Notes under the pieces: model-generated
Database searches by the model: none
What the model was told of the DNA's origin: nothing
The model's input: only the letters and a program-made list of their open reading frames with translations
Position numbers and translations under genes: made by a program
Source of the DNA: JABCPO02 sp052174015
GTDB lineage: Bacteria; Bacillota; Clostridia; TANB77; CAG-508
Reading direction: 5' to 3'
Length of the DNA: 22,022 nt
NCBI GenBank assembly: GCA_052174015.1
Contig: JBQMXM010000014.1
Location: 1-22,022 of the forward strand
Shown: positions 1-7,226 of the stretch, in pieces
Numbering within the stretch: the stretch's first letter is position 1
How the letters are laid out: the number at the start of each line of letters is the position of its first letter

Positions 1-11
1 ATTAAATTATA

Positions 12-1070
12 TTATATTAAAATTAATATATTTTTTATACTTGTATTTATGTCTATTGTTTTAGTTTTCATTTTTTCATCTAATAGCATTATTTCTTTTA
101 GTATGTATTTTATTTTATTCTTACTATTTTTTCTTGCCATTTCTATATACTTATTTATTAAGAATTTTTGATTTGGTTTTAAATCTAAAATAGTTAATAA
201 GTTTTTTTCTTGTTTTTCTTCTAATGCTAATATTGTCAAATATATATTTCTAAAATACTTATATATATATCCTATCAGCATTAATTCTTGTCCTTTAAAT
301 CCATCTACAAGTTCTAAAACTCTATCCTTATTTTGCTTAATTATTGCATCAGATATTTCAAATATTTTAGATTCATCTGTTTTTATACAAATTTCATCAA
401 TATCTTGAATAAGTATTTTTTCTCCATTTATTCCCTTATTTGTCATCATTATCTTATTAAATTCTTGTATACTTACAAATGTATCATCAGAAATATTATC
501 TAACATATATCCAATTGTATTATAGTCTATATTTACATTATTTTTTTTAGCTAAATCTAAAAAATATTTTTGCTTTTCTATTTTTGTTTTTTTAGTACAA
601 TTATATATATTAAAATGATTCTGCTTATTTTTTAAAAAAAGTTTATACATACTACTTTTTTCTATATCTTTTATTTTTTCTTTTTCTTCTATAAATAATA
701 TATGTATTCCTTCTAATAGGTATAATTCTTCATTATCTATTAATTTTCTAAAATACTTATATAATCTGTATCCTTCATCTACTTTTGTTTTAATATCTTT
801 TTTTGAATTTGATTCATTTTTTAATTCTTTTTCATATATTTTTTCATAATCCTTATTTAAAAAAACTCTACTATTATATATATTTACACACTTATTTGCA
901 CCTAAAAAAGGTGGTAAAGCTAATTCATCAATTATATCATCTATTTCTGAAGATTCCATATTAACATTATTTATATTATCTAAAACTCCTGAATTTTTTC
1001 GTATATTTTTTAATGTTTCACTTAATATATATATATCTTCTCCATATATCAAATTGACTGTTCTTGACAT
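12..1070 (-). CDS. holA: DNA polymerase III subunit delta (HolA)
   Basis: A 352-residue protein, the usual length for HolA. This subunit opens the sliding clamp and is part of the clamp-loader complex of the replicative polymerase in the cytoplasm. The N-terminus (residues 6-20, with NLIYGEDIYILSETLKNI) matches the degenerate AAA+ start typical of delta, where the phosphate-binding loop is eroded. It is followed by a DELALPPFLGANKCVNIYNS stretch (about residues 48-67) that corresponds to the family pattern of a strand before 'PFF..kRLV.v'. The C-terminal half is helical and Lys-rich, as expected of the collar domain. The ATG at 1070 is preceded by AAGGTGG five bases upstream. The gene follows ruvC with a 17-base gap and is probably the last gene of the yvcK-debranching enzyme-ruvC-holA operon; the window ends just after its stop. 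Sequence identity in this family is low, so the call rests on motif pattern, length and context. Confidence 0.85.
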   Translation of the reverse strand: MSRTVNLIYGEDIYILSETLKNIRKNSGVLDNINNVNMESSEIDDIIDELALPPFLGANKCVNIYNSRVFLNKDYEKIYEKELKNESNSKKDIKTKVDEGYRLYKYFRKLIDNEELYLLEGIHILFIEEKEKIKDIEKSSMYKLFLKNKQNHFNIYNCTKKTKIEKQKYFLDLAKKNNVNIDYNTIGYMLDNISDDTFVSIQEFNKIMMTNKGINGEKILIQDIDEICIKTDESKIFEISDAIIKQNKDRVLELVDGFKGQELMLIGYIYKYFRNIYLTILALEEKQEKNLLTILDLKPNQKFLINKYIEMARKNSKNKIKYILKEIMLLDEKMKTKTIDINTSIKNILILI

Positions 1071-1087
1071 TTTCCACCTTTTCTTAT

Positions 1088-1585
1088 TTACATATATTTA
1101 CTTAATAATTTAGAACTGTTTTGTGTATGTGCATGACATATTGCAATTGCTATACTATCTGTTACATCATCTAATTTTGGGATTTTTTCTGCATTTAATA
1201 TTGTTTTTACCATTTGCTTTATTTGAGATTTATTAGCTCTACCATATCCTACAACCCCTTGTTTTACTTGAAGTGGAGTATATTCTGCAATTTCTAAACC
1301 TCTTTGTTTTGCCATAAGTAGTAACACACCACGTGCTTCTGCAACTTTTATAGCTGTTTTAATATTTTGATTAAAAAATAAATCTTCAATTGCCATATGT
1401 TCAGGTTTAAATACATCTATTATTTCTCCCAAAGACTTATATATATCTACAAGTCTTTGATTAAATTCTGAATTCGGCTTTGTTTGTATTGCTCCTGCAG
1501 TTATAAGTTTAAAATTATTATTTGTATATTCAATTACACTATATCCTGTAATACCATATCCTGGATCTATTCCTAATATTCTCAT
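1088..1585 (-). CDS. ruvC: Crossover junction endodeoxyribonuclease RuvC
   Basis: RuvC is the Holliday-junction resolvase that makes paired nicks in four-way DNA junctions during recombination, working with RuvAB. The 165-residue length is typical. The first acidic residue lies in GIDPGYGITGYS (Asp7), the second in MAIEDLFF (Glu about 68), and the last acidic/His set in DDVTDSIAIAICHAH near residues 139-153. The VKQGVVGYGRANKSQIKQM segment is the family's DNA-contacting region. The start ATG at 1585 lies seven bases after the stop of the debranching enzyme gene, so translation is probably coupled. ruvA and ruvB, often adjacent to ruvC, are not in the window; instead holA follows. All catalytic residues are present, so the protein should be active. 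Confidence 0.97.
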   Translation of the reverse strand: MRILGIDPGYGITGYSVIEYTNNNFKLITAGAIQTKPNSEFNQRLVDIYKSLGEIIDVFKPEHMAIEDLFFNQNIKTAIKVAEARGVLLLMAKQRGLEIAEYTPLQVKQGVVGYGRANKSQIKQMVKTILNAEKIPKLDDVTDSIAIAICHAHTQNSSKLLSKYM

Positions 1586-1592
1586 TATACCT

Positions 1593-2435
1593 CTATTTAA
1601 ACAATATACATATAATTGCCGCTACACTCCATGCTTGTGTAATTGTTCCATTCATTTCATATGGAAATACTGAATTACAAATTTCAGATATTCCATTTAT
1701 ACATGGTCTTTGTGTTAATGCTTTTTGATATGTATCATATGTTTTTTCTTTAAATTGTTTTAATTTTTCTTCTGTTTGTTTATCTCCTAAAATACTATTT
1801 AGCTTCTCAAGTCCTCTACTATACAGTATTAATAACCATGGCCATGTTATACCTTGATGATAACTTAAATCTCTTTTTTCTGCATTTCCTGAATATTCAT
1901 CATAATATAGTTCATTTCCTTTGGCTAGTGTTTTTAATCCATATCTATTTAATAGCTTTTTCTCAACTATATTTAATATATCTTTTATAATTTCTACATC
2001 ATCTATAACATTATGTGATAATGCTATTGCAAATAATTGATTTGGCCTTATTTTATCATCTGTTGTTAAATCTTTTAATCCACCTAATTTTGATACAAAT
2101 GAATTTTTAAATTCTTGTTTTATATTATTAGCTAAATTATTTACTTCTACTTGTAAATTATATTCCTTATATTCTTTTGATAAATCTTCTAATATCCTTA
2201 AAGCATTATACCATAGAGCATTAATTTCTACTGCATATCCATTTCTTGGTGTTACTACAACATCACCTATTTTTGCATCCATCCAAGTATTTTGAATTTC
2301 AGGTGTTCCACTATGTAATAATCCATTTTCTCCAATATATATATTATTACCAGATAGATTTGTTCCATCACTATAACATGTATATATTTCTTTTAATTTA
2401 GGATATATTTCTTTCTCTATAAACTTATAGTCTCC
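1593..2435 (-). pseudogene. Glycogen debranching enzyme, 3' part separated by a frameshift
   Basis: This is the C-terminal part of the amylo-alpha-1,6-glucosidase (GDE_C, GH133-like) begun at 3711. The frame stays open upstream of the ATG at 2282, back to a stop at 2445-2447. The codons before that ATG read GDYKFIEKEIYPKL ... NGLLHSGTPEIQNTW and run directly into MDAKIGDVVVTPRNGYAVE, the conserved core of this enzyme. The ATG at 2282 is therefore an internal methionine and not a start. Further family motifs are INALWYNAL, IRPNQLFAIAL, YHQGITWPWL and the C-terminal GTITQAWSVA. The (alpha/alpha)6-barrel sequence is well conserved, so loss of frame is recent, recoded or a sequence error. Removing one base near 2436 would join the fragments into a protein of about 705 residues. 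No Shine-Dalgarno site is obvious before 2282, so independent translation of this part is doubtful. Confidence 0.85.
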
Positions 2436-3711
2436 GAGTATATTCTAAATATTTTTGTACTGCTTCAAATAATAGTAATGAAGCATCTGCTGAATTATAA
2501 TATGGTAATGATGTATTTTCATCATATGCATTTGGTACAAGACCTTCTGATATATCATGTGTATAAAATTTTAATAGTTTTTTTGCATCCTCATACCTAT
2601 TTGTTTTTAATAACAATCCTTCAAAAGATATTAGAGAATCTCGTCCCCAATCTAAAAACCAATGATATCCTGCAATTATACTTGTATATTGATCTCTTTT
2701 AACTATAAATTGGTCTGCGCTTTGTATTATCATTTCCTTAAATGTTTCAAGCTTCTTATACTCTGTTTTATCATTTAAGATTATATCTTTTTCATATTCA
2801 TATTCTAAATCTGCTGTATCATATAAATTTTTAAGCCTATTTTTTTCTAATTTTAAAATATTATCAAAATTATTTTCTTTAAATACATTATATATTTCTG
2901 CATCACTCATATCATCTTGAATAATATTATCTGCTGATATATTAACAAAAACTTCCTTAATTACATTTTTTGGAATCTCTATTTCAAAAGTTCCTTTAAT
3001 TAATAGGTTTTCTGTTGAATCAAACCCTCTTTCATCTTCTCTAACATAATACATATTTTCAAAATAGTTTGATGTATATGGTATATATTTAGCATCATTT
3101 ACTAAAATTGTTAATGCATTTTCTTTTTCTTTGGTAGAATCTGAATATATATATTTTAATCCCATTATTCCATTTGTTTTATCATTATATATTTTTTCAG
3201 TTTTAAATATTTTTTGTAATTTTTCTTTTTCTATTTCATCTAAATTATTGCTATTTAAATAATGAAAATTTCTTCTAGTAAGTAGAGGTGTTAAATTTAA
3301 TTTAACTGGTTGATTACTATTTTTAATAGTATATTTTAATCCTACTATATTTGATTCGTGTTTCATTATAATCTCTTTAGTAATCTTAACTCCACAAATC
3401 TCATATGTAATTTTAGGATAAATAGTATATTCCACTACTTGCATATGATTAAATCCATTTGAAATATAGTTATTAGAAATATTAGTATACAATGGATATT
3501 CTTCATCATTTATAATTATGCTTTCATCTACTTTAGATACTAATACTTCTCTTAATCCAGGTGAATTTTGTGCTTTAACTAATAATCCATGATATCTTCT
3601 AGTATTCATAGATGATATTGTTTGACTTGCATATCCACCTAATCCATTTGTTAATATATATTCTTTATCTGTTATTTCTTTTAAACTTAAATTTAATTTA
3701 TATATTTTCAT
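2425..3711 (-). CDS. Glycogen debranching enzyme (amylo-alpha-1,6-glucosidase), truncated 5' part
   Basis: The first 425 residues of a bacterial/archaeal-type glycogen debranching enzyme, which hydrolyses alpha-1,6 branch stubs during glycogen breakdown in the cytoplasm. The GDE_N start is clear: EYILTNGLGGYASQTISSMN followed by TRRYHGLLVKA (about residues 18-47). The catalytic-domain opening AGYHWFLDWGRDSLISFEGL is at about 347-366, and the conserved NSADASLLLFEAV at about 406-418. The reading frame then leaves the family pattern: after ...QKYLEYT it encodes only Arg-Arg-Leu and stops, whereas the family pattern continues with GDYKFIEKE, found one base away in another frame. The product as read would lack most of the catalytic barrel and should be inactive. 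The ATG at 3711 has AAGGA upstream and lies eight bases after yvcK, so the genes are probably cotranscribed. Confidence 0.88.
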   Translation of the reverse strand: MKIYKLNLSLKEITDKEYILTNGLGGYASQTISSMNTRRYHGLLVKAQNSPGLREVLVSKVDESIIINDEEYPLYTNISNNYISNGFNHMQVVEYTIYPKITYEICGVKITKEIIMKHESNIVGLKYTIKNSNQPVKLNLTPLLTRRNFHYLNSNNLDEIEKEKLQKIFKTEKIYNDKTNGIMGLKYIYSDSTKEKENALTILVNDAKYIPYTSNYFENMYYVREDERGFDSTENLLIKGTFEIEIPKNVIKEVFVNISADNIIQDDMSDAEIYNVFKENNFDNILKLEKNRLKNLYDTADLEYEYEKDIILNDKTEYKKLETFKEMIIQSADQFIVKRDQYTSIIAGYHWFLDWGRDSLISFEGLLLKTNRYEDAKKLLKFYTHDISEGLVPNAYDENTSLPYYNSADASLLLFEAVQKYLEYTRRL

Positions 3712-3719
3712 ATTTTTCC

Positions 3720-6044
3720 TTATTCTTTATCTTTTGTTTTTGCTTTTGTTTTTCTCTTTTGTTCTCTAACTTCTTCTAATTTTTTTAATTCTTGTAATAA
3801 TTCTTCTGCTAATTCTTTTTCTTTTTGTTTTTTAGTTTTTCTTTTTGGTTTTGGCTTTTCTTTTACTTCTTTTACTTCTTTTGCTTCTTCTTTAATTTCT
3901 GATTCCATATCTATATCTAGCTTTTTAGTAGTTTTAGTTTTCTTTTCTTTAACTTCTGGCTCTACTTTAACTGATATCTTAGTTTTAGGTTTTGCTTCTA
4001 TTTTTATTCTCACCTTATTTGATTCTTTGTCTATATCATTTTCTTGTTTTTCTTCTTGTTTTAATACATCAACTTTTACTTGCTTTTCTTGTCTTTCTTG
4101 TCTTTCTTTTAATTTATCTATTTGAGAATATGCATCTTGAACTTTTATTGTTCTAATCTTTTGTGTTGAGAATTTAACATCTGATGTATTATCAGTATCA
4201 TTAATAGTACTATTTTCTTGTACTTTTTGTAATTCCTCTATATTCTCTAATTTTAATTCTGTATCTGCATCTTTTAATTTTTTATGTTTTTTTTCTAATA
4301 TTTTTTTAAAATTTGAATCATAATCTTTTTTTGTATTACTATCTTCATTATTATCTTCACTAATATTTTCATTGCTATCTTCATAATTGAAATAGTCTAA
4401 ATATATATCATTTAATTCTTTTTGTTTTTCTTTTTGTTTAACTTTTTCTGTCAATTTTTTCTTATCTCTAAAAAAATTTTTAAACATCTTTTTTTCTTCT
4501 TTAATTGTTTTTTCATCTACTTCTGTAATTGTTTTAAGTCTTTCTTCGTACTTTTCTTTAAACTTACTATCACCTTTTCTTCTTCTTTTTTGTCTTTCAG
4601 ATTCTAATATACTTTTTTTGATTTCTTCTTCAATCTTCTTACTATCAATTTCTTTTCCGTTATATCTTTTTTTAGCTCTTTTTAATTGTTTTTCTCTTTG
4701 TTTTTGTTGTTTTCTATGTTCTTTTAATACTGTTTCTAATGTTGTAACTTGTAATTTAGAGCTATCATCTGCATATTTAATTTCTGCTAAAACTATTTGC
4801 ATAAGTGTTAATGCTATGGCATTTGAATCATGTCTAATTTTACCATTTTCTACTTTAGATAAATCTTGTTTCAATAATTTGATTCCTAATTTTTTAACTT
4901 CATCTTCATCTACTGTTAATATATCTGTTCCTTTTTTATGATACATTCTTACATATTCTGGAACAATTTCACCAGTGTCTGCTATACAGAAATCAAATAT
5001 ATTTTCTCCAACATGTTCATTTATAGCTAATAAATGGTCTGATAGAGTATATCCATCTGTTTGTCCTTCATCTGTCATAATATTTGCTACATATACCTTT
5101 TTAGCTTTAGAATTTTTAATCGCACTAGTAATATTTTTAACTAATAAATTAGGGATTATTTCTGTATATAGGCTACCTGGAGCAACCACAATAATGTCTG
5201 CTTCTTCTATTGCTTCTAATACTCTAGGTGTAGGCCTTACATTTGAAGGTTCTAAAAACACTCTTTTTACTGTTTCTAATCTTGTCATAACTTCATTTGG
5301 TATATTTTCCTTATTTTTAATAATACTACCATCTGTAAGTTCTGCACATATAGTTATATCATCAATTGTTGCAGGTACAATTTCACCTTTAATATCTAAT
5401 ACCTCTGTTGCTTTTTTGATTGATGTTGATATATTTCCAAATAGTTCTTGCATTGATAATAAGTATATATCTCCAAAATTATGTCCTTCTAAAAACTTAG
5501 ATGTGAATTTATGCTGTAATGTTTTTTTCATAAGTTCTTCATCATTTGATAATGCCGCTATATTTAAATGTATATCATTATATTTTGGTATACTAGTATT
5601 TGTAATGCTACTAATATTTTGAATATTATCTTCTAATGTTAACACCACAGTAATATTATTAGTATAGTTTTTAACCCCTTTTACTAATGAGTTTAATCCA
5701 CTTCCTCCACCTATTACTACTACTTTTGGTCCATTTTCATATATATTTTTATCAAATATTAATGAATCCATACTAATATTTTGTTTTTTTAGTTTTTTGG
5801 TACTTACACCATTAGCTTCTATAAATATTTCTAATGTTCTTTTTTGTATTGAAATTATACCATAGATTATTATTAATATTCCTGCCATAAATTCTAATAT
5901 TATAAATAATACCTCTTTAAAATCTATAACTTCTACTTTCATTAATTGTGCCATTGAATAACAAATTATCATTATACCTAAAAGTATAAAAAATAACCAT
6001 CTTTTTAATCTTGCACTGTTTTTTAACCATCCACTTATACTCAT
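3720..6044 (-). CDS. yvcK: YvcK/CofD-like gluconeogenesis factor, membrane-anchored, with long charged C-terminal extension
   Basis: A 774-residue YvcK-family protein. In Bacillus subtilis, YvcK is needed for growth on gluconeogenic carbon sources, influences cell shape and binds UDP-sugars. Two hydrophobic helices (about 15-35 and 44-65) precede the core, suggesting a cytoplasmic domain held at the membrane, as in other clostridial homologues. The core (about 105-425) shows VVVIGGGSGLNSLVKGVKNY, EGHNFGDIYL, VVAPGSLYTEIIPNLLV, NIMTDEGQTDGYTLSDHL and RHDSNAIAL. However, the family's DDGGSSGxLR...PPGDxRN segment is replaced by LEDNIQNISSITNTSIPKYN (137-156) and DIHLN, so the ligand site may be altered. 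Residues about 440-774 form a Lys/Glu/Arg-rich low-complexity tail with likely coiled coils, far beyond the usual 320-450 residues. The ATG at 6044 has AGGA six bases upstream. rapZ and whiA, its usual neighbours, are absent here; the debranching enzyme gene follows after eight bases. Confidence 0.85.
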   Translation of the reverse strand: MSISGWLKNSARLKRWLFFILLGIMIICYSMAQLMKVEVIDFKEVLFIILEFMAGILIIIYGIISIQKRTLEIFIEANGVSTKKLKKQNISMDSLIFDKNIYENGPKVVVIGGGSGLNSLVKGVKNYTNNITVVLTLEDNIQNISSITNTSIPKYNDIHLNIAALSNDEELMKKTLQHKFTSKFLEGHNFGDIYLLSMQELFGNISTSIKKATEVLDIKGEIVPATIDDITICAELTDGSIIKNKENIPNEVMTRLETVKRVFLEPSNVRPTPRVLEAIEEADIIVVAPGSLYTEIIPNLLVKNITSAIKNSKAKKVYVANIMTDEGQTDGYTLSDHLLAINEHVGENIFDFCIADTGEIVPEYVRMYHKKGTDILTVDEDEVKKLGIKLLKQDLSKVENGKIRHDSNAIALTLMQIVLAEIKYADDSSKLQVTTLETVLKEHRKQQKQREKQLKRAKKRYNGKEIDSKKIEEEIKKSILESERQKRRRKGDSKFKEKYEERLKTITEVDEKTIKEEKKMFKNFFRDKKKLTEKVKQKEKQKELNDIYLDYFNYEDSNENISEDNNEDSNTKKDYDSNFKKILEKKHKKLKDADTELKLENIEELQKVQENSTINDTDNTSDVKFSTQKIRTIKVQDAYSQIDKLKERQERQEKQVKVDVLKQEEKQENDIDKESNKVRIKIEAKPKTKISVKVEPEVKEKKTKTTKKLDIDMESEIKEEAKEVKEVKEKPKPKRKTKKQKEKELAEELLQELKKLEEVREQKRKTKAKTKDKE

Positions 6045-6101
6045 ATTTATTCCTTTTTACTTTACATAATATTATATGTTTTTACATATATTTTCATAAT
6101 C

Positions 6102-6130
6102 ATTATATAGCTTTTAAAAGTTTTTTGCAA
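6102..6130 (-). promoter_or_regulatory. Promoter of the yvcK operon
   Basis: On the minus strand a TTGCAA -35 element (6130-6125) is followed after 17 bases by a perfect TATAAT (6107-6102), about 58 bases before the yvcK start. It is the best sigma-A-type match in the 200-base gap between the sortase gene and yvcK and would drive yvcK, the debranching enzyme gene, ruvC and holA, which are separated by only 7-17 bases. The rest of the gap contains AT-rich sequence without other clear signals. Confidence 0.6.
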
Positions 6131-6244
6131 GTAAAACTACACTAATTTAAAGCCATTATAATATAAATAAAATCTTCTAATTATACATAATATATATCTT
6201 AACTCTATTGATGATATTATGTAAATTAATGTGAGTTAATATAC

Positions 6245-6964
6245 TTAATTTGAGTATTCTTTTAGCAAATATAATCTCCTGCTATTATTATCAGATATGC
6301 TTTCTGTACATGTCTTTAATATAATTGAATTCGTACTACTTAAAGGTATATTAACATTTTCTTTCCCTTCTATATATTCATATACAGAATCAAATATATA
6401 TTTAGTTATCTTTTTACCATTATATACATAAAATATATGTTTAATATCTTTATCATTTTTTATATCATTTTGTAACATATTTTCAAGTCTACCAAAAGCT
6501 TTACCATTTTGCATATTATGACCACAAATTGTTAAAATATTAGATGTTGAAGCTTGTTGTATATATAATGTGCCTTCTACACTATATTCTCCTTTTAAAT
6601 TTCTTCTTAAATATTTTTCATCATAACTACTTTTAACTATAGGTGCATCTAGAATGTGTTTTGAATATATATACATATATACCTCATTTTGTTCTTTTTT
6701 ACACATATTAAACTCATTTATAATATAATTATTTATCTTGATTTCATCTTCTATACTCACATTATATTTATTATCTTTTAAATCATCAGAAAATAATTTA
6801 TCTTTTTCATTTACACATATCTCATTATTTTCAATAAATTCTTTAACATTATAATTAGCAATATTATATATTACTATTACAACATTTATTAATATGCAAA
6901 TACATATTACTATTTTATATACATCTATATACTTATTTAATTTTTTTCTACTAGTTTTTTTCAT
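6245..6964 (-). CDS. Class B-type sortase
   Basis: A 239-residue cysteine transpeptidase that would cut a sorting signal on secreted proteins and attach them to the peptidoglycan cross-bridge. One membrane anchor near the N-terminus (residues 16-36, VYKIVICICILINVVIVIYN) places the catalytic part outside the cell. The catalytic His is in ICGHNMQNGKAFG (His149), the Cys in IILKTCTES (Cys219) and the Arg in NNSRRLYLL (229/230). The GHNM...FG pattern, the distance to TC and the spacing between Cys and Arg fit class B (SrtB) rather than class A or C. The usual pre-His 'GsiFld' strand appears as GTLYIQQ. No protein with a sorting motif, pilin or haem-uptake gene lies nearby, so its substrate cannot be guessed. 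It has its own promoter upstream, and the start at 6964 is preceded by GAAAGGA. Confidence 0.87.
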   Translation of the reverse strand: MKKTSRKKLNKYIDVYKIVICICILINVVIVIYNIANYNVKEFIENNEICVNEKDKLFSDDLKDNKYNVSIEDEIKINNYIINEFNMCKKEQNEVYMYIYSKHILDAPIVKSSYDEKYLRRNLKGEYSVEGTLYIQQASTSNILTICGHNMQNGKAFGRLENMLQNDIKNDKDIKHIFYVYNGKKITKYIFDSVYEYIEGKENVNIPLSSTNSIILKTCTESISDNNSRRLYLLKEYSN

Positions 6965-7002
6965 ATATTCCTTTCTAACATTTTAAATATTTAAAATATA
7001 TT

Positions 7003-7031
7003 AAAATATATTTTTTAAGGCTCAATGTCAA
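7003..7031 (-). promoter_or_regulatory. Promoter of the sortase gene
   Basis: On the minus strand there is a consensus TTGACA at 7031-7026 with a -10-like TATTTT at 7008-7003 (17-base spacer), or a TATATT at 7010-7005 (15-base spacer). The -10 lies about 40 bases before the sortase ATG. Just upstream of the -35 is an isolated run of five C (7036-7040 region on the minus strand), unusual in this AT-rich gap. Confidence 0.5.
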
Positions 7032-7099
7032 GGATGGGGGTATAAATCTATCTAAAATATATATTTATATATTCATATATTTATACAAATATACAATGA

Positions 7100-7133
7100 A
7101 AAAAGAAGAAAAGTTATTCCTTTTCTTCTTTTT
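7100..7133 (-). terminator. Intrinsic terminator after proS
   Basis: A perfect 14-base inverted repeat (7100-7113 and 7120-7133, arms of AAAAAGAAGAAAAG type) with a six-base loop, about 95 bases after the proS stop. The descending arm on the minus strand ends in a run of T. The stem is A/T-rich and nearly symmetrical, so it could act in either direction, but only proS lies where it would need it. Confidence 0.6.
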
Positions 7134-7226
7134 GACATTTTCACAATTTTAACATTTAACATTTTATTTAATATTTAATATTTTTACATATCATATATTA
7201 TATATTTCATATATCATTTTTAATTA

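Noticed and set aside
4422..5622. Several long open frames on the plus strand opposite yvcK (and similar ones opposite proS, the permease, the NRPS, tuf and fusA)
   Set aside because: They are the antisense of well-supported genes, have Phe/Ser/Leu-rich low-complexity translations and lack Shine-Dalgarno sites.
6199..6239. Inverted repeat TTAACTC/GAGTTAA after the sortase gene as a terminator
   Set aside because: Only seven base pairs with a 27-base loop and no T-run on the minus strand.
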